Shown here piece by piece: positions 21,089 through 28,681 of a stretch of DNA of 64,000 bases. Source of the DNA: Acidovorax sp. A1169 (GTDB lineage Bacteria > Pseudomonadota > Gammaproteobacteria > Burkholderiales > Burkholderiaceae_C). Below the pieces are notes generated by a model that saw nothing but the letters and a program-made list of their open reading frames with translations, was not told the DNA's origin and did no database searches. The stretch spans positions 1 through 64,000 of the forward strand of contig NZ_JAUZDX010000018.1 of the NCBI RefSeq assembly GCF_030704685.1, written 5' to 3'. The position numbers were made by a program, and so were the translations under genes. Every line of letters starts with the position of its first letter. Position 1 is the stretch's first letter.

Positions 21089-22387
21089 CTACAAATAGCC
21101 CCACCGGTGCAGGTTGCCAAGGGCCTCGTGCGACACCCGCACACCGATGTCTTCGCGGTAGCGCAGGTTGGGCACGTAGACCTTGCGCGCCAACGCCAGC
21201 GCGCTGGCGCGGGCCGCCTCCACGGTGGGCGCGCAGCCGGTGGCCACGCCCACATAGCCGCTGGTGCCACTGGTGATGAGCGCGCCCTGGCGCAGCTCCA
21301 CCTCGGCAAAGGCGATGGCCGCGCGTTCTGCCATCGACAGGCCCTCGTCCAGGATCACGGGAATGCCCTTGGAGATTTCCTCGTATCCCTGGGTGTAGGG
21401 GAACGGCGGCACCGTCAATACGATGCCCACCGCAAAATCCGGCACCGTCTCGAAATGGGTGGCCGACCGGTGCAGCATCTTCTGGAAGATGGTTTCCCAC
21501 GGCTCCCGGTGCAGGCGCTCGCAGATGGCGTAGCCGGGGTAGCCGAAGCGGCTGGTGAACTCCAGCGGCCACAGCCCGTCAGCATTGGCCATCAGGTTCA
21601 CGTTGACGTAGCCGCAGTAGCCGCCATCGCGCAGCACGCCTGCCAGGGGCTTGAGCACCTGGTCTCGCAGCCTGCCGCTGCCGGCGTAGCGGACCACTGT
21701 GCCCATCTCGCCCGTGAGCTCACCAAGCTCTCCGGGGAAGAAGCGCTTGTGCTCGAAGTCGATGCACGCGGTTTCCAGGAAATCCATGCCGTTGAAATAC
21801 CCGCCGACACCGATCTCGATGCCATCGATGTACTCCATGAGCACGAAGTCCGGGGACGGTAAAGGTGCCTCGTGCGCGCTGTAGAAATGGAGCAGCGCGG
21901 CCAGGTCGCTGCTGTCGCCCTTCTGCGCGATGTAGTTGCGCGTGCGCGGGCTGTTGGCGCCGTTGAACTTGAGCACATAGCGCTGCCTTCGCGAGGCGAT
22001 GAAGTCCGAGGCCTCACGGTAGCTGGTGAACGAGTGGCTGGCCGCGGTGCAGAGGCCCGCCTCGCGCAGCACGGCCTGGCCATACTCGCGCTCGGCCTCC
22101 AGCCGGTCGCCCAGGGCGCTGCCGCCGATGACCTGAAAGCCGTCCCTGCGCAACGCATCCTGCTGAGCGCCCTGGTCCGCCGTCTCGAAGAGGATCAGGC
22201 CCTCGGGCCCTGCCTCCCTGATCCAGCCCAGCTCCCTTTGCCAATCATGGGTGCGCGTGAGCATGCCGGCAAACACACCGTGGCTGGCCGGGTCGCGCAC
22301 GAACACCCGCACCTGGTGGCCGCGTGCCTGCATGCCGCCGTACATGGCAGCCAGGTCGTTGCTGCCACCGATGCCCAGGATCCTCAC
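21089..22387 (-). CDS. PurD-related ATP-grasp ligase
   Basis: A 432-residue ATP-grasp enzyme. The N-terminal Rossmann-like segment (RILGIGGSNDLAAMYGG) and the body are laid out like glycinamide ribonucleotide synthetase. ATP-grasp residues include KFNGANSPRT, LMEYIDGIEIGVGGYF and LEFTSRFGYPGY, where true PurD has a FNVRFGDPE-type motif. The substrate loops diverge, so I read it as a paralogue that joins a carboxylate to an amine in another pathway. The GTG start at 22387 overlaps the TGA of the upstream methyltransferase gene (GTGA, 4 bp), implying translational coupling. A longer in-frame reading upstream lies inside the methyltransferase gene and is rejected. Confidence 0.78.
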   Translation of the reverse strand: MRILGIGGSNDLAAMYGGMQARGHQVRVFVRDPASHGVFAGMLTRTHDWQRELGWIREAGPEGLILFETADQGAQQDALRRDGFQVIGGSALGDRLEAEREYGQAVLREAGLCTAASHSFTSYREASDFIASRRQRYVLKFNGANSPRTRNYIAQKGDSSDLAALLHFYSAHEAPLPSPDFVLMEYIDGIEIGVGGYFNGMDFLETACIDFEHKRFFPGELGELTGEMGTVVRYAGSGRLRDQVLKPLAGVLRDGGYCGYVNVNLMANADGLWPLEFTSRFGYPGYAICERLHREPWETIFQKMLHRSATHFETVPDFAVGIVLTVPPFPYTQGYEEISKGIPVILDEGLSMAERAAIAFAEVELRQGALITSGTSGYVGVATGCAPTVEAARASALALARKVYVPNLRYREDIGVRVSHEALGNLHRWGYL

Positions 22388-23337
22388 GCCGCCGGCCTTT
22401 GCACCACGAGCCCGATGGCGGCGATGCGGTCCACCCTTGCGTACTCCGGCCGGTCGAGTTCTTCGCCAAAGACATCGGGGTCGATCTCGCGGCGCGTGAA
22501 CGCGCAGCCCGTGCGCGCCGCAATGCTGGCGGCCCATTCGGAAAACGGGTCTACCCCCTGTACCACGGCGCTGCCGGTGTAGAGGATCAGGCGGCCGCCA
22601 GGCCTGAGGTGGGCGATGGATTGCTCCAGGATGCGCTGCGACAGCCCTTCGCCGTAGTCGCCGCCGCCATGCCGGTACGTGCGCCGCTCTGCGTCGACCA
22701 GGTACGGAGGGTTGGAGACGATCAGATCGAAGTCGCCCGCGACTCCCTGGTACAGGTCGGACTGCACGAAAGTGCAGGACGCCATCTGCGCAAGGCGGGC
22801 ATTGGCCTGGGCCAGCGCCAAGGCCTTGGGATTGATGTCTGCCAGCACCAGTTCATGGACGCTGTCCCCTGCGGCACGCGCCGCCGCGATCCCGCCCGGG
22901 CCGCCGCCGCAGCCCATGTCCAGCACGCGGCTCGCCGACCCGAGGGGGTTTGCGGCCAGCTCCGAGTCGATCAGGGCGGCGAAGCGGTAGGTATCAGGGC
23001 CAAAGAAGACCGCGTCTTCCGCTGCGGTGGGAAAGCCAGAATGGGCATAAATGTCATCGCCCAGGCTGCTGTAACGCACCGCGCTTGTGTACAGGCCATG
23101 CTCCAGCACGGTGATGAGTTGCGCGGAATGCAGTTCCTTCAACAGCGGCGGTGACAGCAGCGTGCCATGGAACGGCAGGTTCCAGCCAAAGGCATCCCGC
23201 AGGTCGCGCGCGGGCAGGTCACCCCGGTTGCGAAACACCCGCTGGTGCGTCAATGGCGTCACCGTGGTGAATGCGTAGCCTTCGCTCTGGAGGTAGTTGC
23301 CCAATTCGACCAGCGCGGCGATGCATTGTTCGTCCAT
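22384..23337 (-). CDS. Class I SAM-dependent methyltransferase with NPPY motif
   Basis: A 317-residue protein. An N-terminal helical domain (1-130) precedes a Rossmann-fold methyltransferase: motif I VLDMGCGGGPGG, acidic residue in VLADINPKAL, and catalytic FDLIVSNPPYLV. NPPY enzymes methylate exocyclic or amide nitrogens (PrmC- and RlmG-like), so an N-methyltransferase is likely. Whether the target is a macromolecule or a small molecule is not clear. Its coupling to an ATP-grasp ligase and a diiron oxygenase-like gene argues for a small molecule. The ATG at 23337 has GGGGAGG ten bases upstream and is the first gene of the set. Confidence 0.82.
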   Translation of the reverse strand: MDEQCIAALVELGNYLQSEGYAFTTVTPLTHQRVFRNRGDLPARDLRDAFGWNLPFHGTLLSPPLLKELHSAQLITVLEHGLYTSAVRYSSLGDDIYAHSGFPTAAEDAVFFGPDTYRFAALIDSELAANPLGSASRVLDMGCGGGPGGIAAARAAGDSVHELVLADINPKALALAQANARLAQMASCTFVQSDLYQGVAGDFDLIVSNPPYLVDAERRTYRHGGGDYGEGLSQRILEQSIAHLRPGGRLILYTGSAVVQGVDPFSEWAASIAARTGCAFTRREIDPDVFGEELDRPEYARVDRIAAIGLVVQRPAA

Positions 23338-23502
23338 GGCGTGGTCAGCCTCCCCGGTACGGGTACAGACCCGCGCCGATGAAGGACACGGCCTGGGCGG
23401 CACTCGGCAATGGCTGGAACATGGGGACCTCCAGAAACAGAGAGAGCATCTGCATGGAACGGCACCCATCGGCGCCGTACGTTCACCGGGAGCAGGCCGC
23501 AC

Positions 23503-24135
23503 TCACTGAATCAGATTGTTCTTGAGCGCGTAGTAGGTCAGGTCGCTGTTCGAGTCGAGGTGCAGCTTTTCCATCAGGCGGGTGCGGTAGGTGCTCACCG
23601 TCTTCACGCTCAGCGACAGGTCTTCGGCAATGTCGCCGACGTTGGCGCCCTGGGCGAGCTTAAGGAACACCTGGAACTCGCGCTCCGACAGGTGTTCGTG
23701 GGCAGGCCGCTCGCCTGGGCGGTTGAGCTGCTGGGCCAGCAGCTCCGCCACGGTGGGCGTGAGGTAGCGCTTGCCCAGCGCGATGACGCGGATCGCCTCG
23801 ACGATGTCGGCGGGCTTGCAATCCTTGTTGAGGTAGCCGCTGGCCCCCTGGCGGATGAGGTTGATGGCGTAGTGCTCCTCGGGGTAGCCGCTGAGGATGA
23901 GGATGCCCATGTCCGGCGCCTTGGCGCGCAGCATGGACATGGCATCGAGCCCGCTCTGCCCGGGCATGGCCAGGTCCATCACCAGCACGTCGATGTCATG
24001 CTCGCGGATGAGGTCGATGGCCTCGCGCCCGTTGGAGGCTTCGCCCTCCACCCGCAGATCCACATGGTCGGCCAGGAACTGGCGCAGGCCTGCACGAACA
24101 ATTTTGTGGTCATCCACGATGCCGATCTTGATCAT
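23503..24135 (-). CDS. NarL/FixJ-family response regulator
   Basis: A 210-residue transcription regulator: an N-terminal receiver domain with acidic pocket VDD near residue 8 and phospho-acceptor Asp in VLVMDLAMPG (about 54), and a C-terminal LuxR-type helix-turn-helix (LSEREFQVFLKLAQGANVGDIAEDLSLSVKTVSTY). It resembles the UvrY/GacA branch, but no sensor kinase is adjacent. It lies between ligD and the methyltransferase/ATP-grasp/diiron set in the same direction, 165 bp upstream of the latter, so it could control that set; this is inference. The start follows an AGAAGAAG purine stretch. Confidence 0.92.
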   Translation of the reverse strand: MIKIGIVDDHKIVRAGLRQFLADHVDLRVEGEASNGREAIDLIREHDIDVLVMDLAMPGQSGLDAMSMLRAKAPDMGILILSGYPEEHYAINLIRQGASGYLNKDCKPADIVEAIRVIALGKRYLTPTVAELLAQQLNRPGERPAHEHLSEREFQVFLKLAQGANVGDIAEDLSLSVKTVSTYRTRLMEKLHLDSNSDLTYYALKNNLIQ

Positions 24136-24178
24136 TGCGTCTTCTTCTTTGGTTAATGAAAAACTGGTGTAAGTACCG

Positions 24179-26752
24179 TCAATTCCTGGCCGCATCCTTG
24201 GGCGCATACGCCAGCAGGCGCATCGCCCCCGACAGGGACACGGCCGCCGCCGCATAGCCGTCCCAGGGGGCATTGCCCTGGCGCAGGCGCTCGCCCACGG
24301 TGCGTACCGTCCAGTGCGCGCCGCTAGTGAGCTGGCCCAGTTCGGACCAGGCCACCGGCACCGAGATGCCCATGCCCTCGCGCGAGCGCGCAGACCAGGC
24401 GCTCACCGTGGTGGCCCCGCGCCCGTTGCGCAGGTAGTCCACGAAAATCTTGCCCACCCGGTTGCGCGGGCCGCTCTTGGCGACAAAGCGCGGCGGGATG
24501 GTCTCGGCCAGGTGCTGCACCACGGCTTGCGAGAAGCCCTTGACCGCGTCCCAGCCCTGCAGCCGCTTGAGCGGCACGACCACGTGCAGGCCCTTGCCGC
24601 CGCTGGTCTTGAGAAAGGCCGGCAGGTGCAGCTCCTGCAGCATCACCTGCACCAGTTGGGCGGCCTCCAGCACGTTGTCCCACGGCACGCCCTCGCCCGG
24701 GTCGAGGTCGAAGGTCATGCGGTCGGGCCGCTCGATGCGGTCCTTGCGTGCGTTCCAGGTGTGGAACTCCAGCACGTTCATCTGTGCGGCCGACAGCAGG
24801 CCCTCGGGCCGGGCCACTTCGAGCAGCGGCGCATGGCCTTCGTCGAGCGCGGGGTCGAGCAGCGTGACGCCGTCCATGGCCCCCTTGTCCAGGTGCTTCT
24901 GGAAGAACAGCTCGCCGCCCACGCCATCGGGCGCGCGCACCAGCGAGACGGGACGGCCCTTGAGGTGTTCCATCATCAGCGGGGCCACGGTGGCGTAGTA
25001 GCGCACCAGTTCGATCTTGGTGATGCCGGTGGAAGGATCGATCACGCGGTCGGGGTGCGAGATGCGCAGCGAGTCGGGCAGTGCCTCGGATGCCTTGGCC
25101 ACACCAGCCTTGCGGGCCGGTTTCTTCTTTTTGTCGATGGCTTCCATGGCCTGCGGCTTCTCCTGCACGATGGCCTTGGCCGGCTTGTCCGCGCGCAGGC
25201 CGTGGAATACGGAGTGCCGGATGCGCCCTTCCTTGGTCCATTCGGCAAACGACACCTCGGCAATCAGGCGCGGCTTGACCCAGTGGGCCTTTCTGCCGAC
25301 GGCGGTGCCCTCGGGGAACGGGCTCTTGGCGGTGCTCAGCGTGGTGAGCCTGGTGTGCAGCTCTTGCAGCGCGCGCTCGGTGAAACCCGTGCCCACATTG
25401 CCCGCGTAGCGCAGCGCGCCATCGTCGCCATGCACGCCGAGCAGCAGCGAGCCGATGCCGGTGCGCGAGCCCTGCGGGTCGGTGTAGCCGCAGACCACGA
25501 ACTCCTGGCGGTGGCTGCACTTGAGCTTGATCCAGTCGGCATTGCGCCGCGAGGCATAGGCCGCCGACTTGCGCTTGCCGATCACGCCCTCGAAGCCCAG
25601 GTGGCAGGCCGAGGACACGAGGTCGGAAGGTTTGGCCTCGAAGCTTTCGCTGAAGCGCACGCGGTCGTTGGCCCCCTGCGCCACCAGGGCGCGCAGCATC
25701 TCGCGGCGCTCCACCACGGGCAGGCCACGCAGGTCGTGCCCATCGGCATAGGGTAGATCAAATGCGTAGTACACCAGGTCCTTGGCCACGCTGGCGTCAA
25801 AGGCGTTCTGCAGGGCCTGGAAGTCGGGCGTGCCATGGGCGTCCAGGGCCACCACCTCGCCATCGAGCCAGCCCGACTGCATCGGCAGCTCGCCGATGGC
25901 CTTGACCAGTTGGGGCATGCGGTGCGTCCAGTCGTTGCCGTTGCGCGTGAACAGGCGCACCGAGCGCTTGTGCACCCGGGCCAGCAGGCGGTAGCCGTCG
26001 AACTTGAGCTCCCAAAGCCAGTCCGTGGTGTCGGTCGGCGGCTTGTCCACCAGCGTGGCCAGCTGCGGTGCCAGGGTGTCGGGCAGCGGCACCTTGGCCA
26101 GTTTGGCGGCTTTGGCCTGCACCACGGCGGCGGCAATGCCTGCGGGCCGGGGCGGCGCCACGGGCGCCAGCGAGACCACGCTGTCGGGCATTTCCTCCAC
26201 CACGCTGAACCCGGCAGCCGGCCGTTCGAAATCGTCGTGCTCCTTGATCAGCAGCCACGGGGGCTGCCGTTCATCGCTTTTGCCACCCTTGCCGTGCATG
26301 CGCACCAGCGTCCAATGGCCCTTGAGCTTGTGGCCATGCAGTTCGAACTTGAGCTTGCCCTTGCGGTAGCCCTCGGCGGCATCGCCCACGGGCACCCAGT
26401 AGCCCCTATCCCAGACGATGACCTTGCCGGCGCCGTACTGCTTGGGGGGTATCTGGCCCTCGAACGTGTTGTACGAGATGGGGTGGTCTTCCACCTGCAC
26501 GGCCATGCGCTTGTCGGCCGGGTCCAGGCTCGGGCCCTTGGGCACGGCCCAGCTCTTCATGCTGCCGCCCAGCTCCAGGCGCAGGTCGTAGTGCAGGCGG
26601 CTGGCCCAGTGCTTCTGGATCACGTACTGCAGCGCCTCCCCACCCGGCGCCCCGCCCTCGGCCGGCTCGGGCGTGATGGCAAAGTTGCGCTTTTGCTTGT
26701 ACAGGGCGAGGGAGTCGGCCATGGGGTGGGCTTTCGCCATCTCTTTCGCCAT
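24179..26752 (-). CDS. ligD: Multifunctional DNA ligase D (NHEJ)
   Basis: An 857-residue non-homologous end-joining ligase with all three modules, in the order phosphoesterase-ligase-polymerase. The 3'-phosphoesterase domain (about 20-190) has RLHYDLRLE. The ATP-dependent ligase core has the adenylated lysine K250 in KFDGYR and GFEGVIGKRK downstream. The primase-like polymerase domain (about 560-857) has the catalytic pair D682/D684 in FDLDPGEG and SGGKGLHVVVPL. A Lys/Ala-rich linker (about 525-555) joins ligase and polymerase. It works with Ku, encoded 3 bp upstream in the same operon, to join double-strand breaks. Confidence 0.97.
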   Translation of the reverse strand: MAKEMAKAHPMADSLALYKQKRNFAITPEPAEGGAPGGEALQYVIQKHWASRLHYDLRLELGGSMKSWAVPKGPSLDPADKRMAVQVEDHPISYNTFEGQIPPKQYGAGKVIVWDRGYWVPVGDAAEGYRKGKLKFELHGHKLKGHWTLVRMHGKGGKSDERQPPWLLIKEHDDFERPAAGFSVVEEMPDSVVSLAPVAPPRPAGIAAAVVQAKAAKLAKVPLPDTLAPQLATLVDKPPTDTTDWLWELKFDGYRLLARVHKRSVRLFTRNGNDWTHRMPQLVKAIGELPMQSGWLDGEVVALDAHGTPDFQALQNAFDASVAKDLVYYAFDLPYADGHDLRGLPVVERREMLRALVAQGANDRVRFSESFEAKPSDLVSSACHLGFEGVIGKRKSAAYASRRNADWIKLKCSHRQEFVVCGYTDPQGSRTGIGSLLLGVHGDDGALRYAGNVGTGFTERALQELHTRLTTLSTAKSPFPEGTAVGRKAHWVKPRLIAEVSFAEWTKEGRIRHSVFHGLRADKPAKAIVQEKPQAMEAIDKKKKPARKAGVAKASEALPDSLRISHPDRVIDPSTGITKIELVRYYATVAPLMMEHLKGRPVSLVRAPDGVGGELFFQKHLDKGAMDGVTLLDPALDEGHAPLLEVARPEGLLSAAQMNVLEFHTWNARKDRIERPDRMTFDLDPGEGVPWDNVLEAAQLVQVMLQELHLPAFLKTSGGKGLHVVVPLKRLQGWDAVKGFSQAVVQHLAETIPPRFVAKSGPRNRVGKIFVDYLRNGRGATTVSAWSARSREGMGISVPVAWSELGQLTSGAHWTVRTVGERLRQGNAPWDGYAAAAVSLSGAMRLLAYAPKDAARN

Positions 26753-26755
26753 ACC

Positions 26756-27769
26756 TCAGGCCGCCCGGCGCGCCGGGGTCTTCTTGGCGGGAGCCTTCTT
26801 CGCCGGGGCCTTGGCGGCGGTGGCCTTTTTTGCAGGCAGCTTCTTCGCCGCAGACTTCTTCGCCGCGGGCAAGGGCGTGATCGATGCGGGCTTGCCCTTG
26901 GCTTTGGGCTGTACCGCAGCTGTCTTGCCGCCCTTGCCCTCCAGGCTGCGCTTGAGCAGCGCGGTCAGATCCAGCACGTCGGCGCCGGCGGGGGCGCTTT
27001 CCTTGCCACTGTCGACCTTGACCACGGCAGCGGTTTCGCCCGAAGCCACCTTGGTCTCCACGAGCTTGTGGATCTCCTGCGCGAAGGAGTTGCGAAAGCT
27101 GTCGGCATCCCAGGCCTGCGTCATATCCTCGATAAGTTGCAGCGCCATGTCCATTTCGGCCGGCTTGATGCCGGCGGCCTTGGCATCGAGCGGAGGCAGG
27201 TTCAGCTGCTCGAACGAACGGATCTCGCCACCCCAGCGCAGCAGGTTCAGCACCAGCGCGCGCCCACAGGGGATCAGCACCGCCAGGTGCTGCTTGGACT
27301 GGATGACCACCTTGGCCACGCCCACCTTGTTGCTTTGGCGCAGGGCCTCGCGCAGCAGCGCATAGACCTTCTCGCCGCGCTTGAGCGGGGCCGTGTAGTA
27401 GGGCCGCTCCAGGTAGACGAAGGGGATCTCGTCGGCATCGAGAAAGGTCTCGATTTCGATGGTCTGCGTGATCTTGGGGTAGGCGGCCGCGATCTCTTCG
27501 GGCGTGAGCACCACGTAGTGCCCGTCCTCGTACTCGATGCCCTTGACGATGTCGGCCGTGGCGATCTCCTTGCCCGTGACCTTGTTCACGCGCTTGTAGC
27601 CCACGGGCTCCATGGAGCGCTTGTCCAGCCAGTCGAAGTCGATGCCCGAGCTTACCGTGGCCGAGTACAGCCCCACGGGAATGTGCACCAGGCCAAAGCT
27701 GATGGCCCCCTTCCACATGGTGCGGGTGGAAGTGGGTGCCTTGCCTGCGTCCTCTTTGTCCTGGGCCAT
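26756..27769 (-). CDS. ku: Ku protein (NHEJ end-binding)
   Basis: A 337-residue bacterial Ku homodimer subunit that encircles DNA ends and recruits LigD. The core begins MWKGAISFGLVHIPVGLYSA and contains RPYYTAPLKRGEKVYALLREAL and HLAVLIPCGRALVLNLLRW. The C-terminus from about 275 is a highly basic Ala/Lys/Pro tail with repeated AKKAPAKK units, as in long-tailed bacterial Ku proteins where it modulates DNA sliding and ligase recruitment. The ATG at 27769 follows GAGGGG; the longer frame upstream overlaps a separate small gene and is rejected. It lies 11 bp after the DUF3606 gene and 3 bp before ligD. Confidence 0.96.
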   Translation of the reverse strand: MAQDKEDAGKAPTSTRTMWKGAISFGLVHIPVGLYSATVSSGIDFDWLDKRSMEPVGYKRVNKVTGKEIATADIVKGIEYEDGHYVVLTPEEIAAAYPKITQTIEIETFLDADEIPFVYLERPYYTAPLKRGEKVYALLREALRQSNKVGVAKVVIQSKQHLAVLIPCGRALVLNLLRWGGEIRSFEQLNLPPLDAKAAGIKPAEMDMALQLIEDMTQAWDADSFRNSFAQEIHKLVETKVASGETAAVVKVDSGKESAPAGADVLDLTALLKRSLEGKGGKTAAVQPKAKGKPASITPLPAAKKSAAKKLPAKKATAAKAPAKKAPAKKTPARRAA

Positions 27770-27780
27770 CGCAATGCCCC

Positions 27781-27960
27781 TCAGCGGGCGTGGCTCAGGT
27801 ACTCGCGCACCTTGTCGGCCGAGTTTCCGACGGCCGCCACGGCCTCGCGCAGCTGCGCCTCGGTAACGCCCAGGCTGTTGGTCCAGTCGCGCACTTCGTA
27901 GTGCTCGGCGAGGCTGATGAAATGGCGGTCTTGGGCGGTCTTGCTGTGGTCGTCGCTCAT
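27781..27960 (-). CDS. DUF3606-type small protein in the ku-ligD operon
   Basis: A 59-residue protein starting MSDDHSKTAQDRHFISLAEH and containing WTNSLGVTEAQLREAVAAVG, the pattern of DUF3606 proteins, whose function is unknown. AAGGA lies upstream of the ATG at 27960. The stop is 11 bp before ku, so it is probably the first gene of the repair operon. The fold predicted for this family, a short helical repeat, would suit nucleic-acid or protein binding, but that is not shown by the sequence. Confidence 0.85.
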   Translation of the reverse strand: MSDDHSKTAQDRHFISLAEHYEVRDWTNSLGVTEAQLREAVAAVGNSADKVREYLSHAR

Positions 27961-28066
27961 GGCGTGGTTCCTTCTCAGAGGGTGCTCTGGAAAGTAACAC
28001 CCGCCTCGGGACGGCCTTGTAGGACAGCAGCCGATCCACCCCCCGGCGAAATGCCCGGCCTGGGCG

Positions 28067-28489
28067 TCAGGGGGTCTGCAGGCGTATGTTCAGGTGCGGC
28101 CCGGCCGTCAGGTCGAAGACATCGGCCCGGGCCAGATCGGGGCAGTGGTGGAACTGCGCTTCGACAAAGTCTGCCGTGAGCTGGCTGGCAACGGCTTCGA
28201 GCAAGGCCTGGGCAGTGGGCAGCCCGCCGTCCGCGACTCCGTTGCCCTCCAGCATATAGCTGTAGCGGCCCTGCCGGTGCGTGACGAGCGCCAACGCGAT
28301 CAGGTGGCCTTCGGTATCGCCCGCATAGACACGGCCTCCGGGGAAAAAGAGGGTGTAGCAGCGCACTTTCTGCAGCTGGTCCTGACCGGGCGGGTGGGCG
28401 ATGGTGACCTCCGATGAGATGGGCGGATGGCAAATCAGCGCTGGCTGCCACGGCAGCTGGCCTGGCAAATTCTGCGGCCTGAACCGCAT
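28067..28489 (-). CDS. Hypothetical protein
   Basis: Open frame of 140 codons upstream of the DUF3606-ku-ligD operon. No signal peptide, membrane helix or known motif is apparent; the middle (RCYTLFFPGGRVYAGDTEGHLIALALV) looks like alternating beta strands. It stands 106 bp before the DUF3606 gene in the same direction. The start at 28489 lacks a good ribosome-binding site and could be further in. Codon use fits a coding gene, but the product is unrecognised. Confidence 0.5.
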   Translation of the reverse strand: MRFRPQNLPGQLPWQPALICHPPISSEVTIAHPPGQDQLQKVRCYTLFFPGGRVYAGDTEGHLIALALVTHRQGRYSYMLEGNGVADGGLPTAQALLEAVASQLTADFVEAQFHHCPDLARADVFDLTAGPHLNIRLQTP

Positions 28490-28681
28490 GTGCGCAAGGG
28501 TCAGGGCCCGCCGCGCAGCGCAATCCGGCCGCGTCCTACAGAGCCATGCCTGCGGATTTCCTACGATGTTTACGTCCCGTCACGTTCGCCGTGGCCTGTG
28601 CCTGCAGGGAAATTGCAGGTCCAGTGCCGGAGGGTTTCCACTCCAGCCCACTCCATCCATCTACTCCTTGATCGCGCACCG

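Noticed and set aside
20878..21309. A 143-codon minus-strand frame spanning the gap between the ATP-grasp and diiron genes
   Set aside because: Arg/Ala/Pro-rich shadow translation overlapping both real genes; the 110-bp gap itself shows no gene.
25835..27901. A 688-codon frame antisense to ligD and ku
   Set aside because: Shadow frame; both sense genes are unmistakable.
26756..28039. Longer N-terminus for Ku starting at 28039
   Set aside because: The extra 90 residues are Arg-rich nonsense and overlap the DUF3606 gene; Ku proper begins at 27769.
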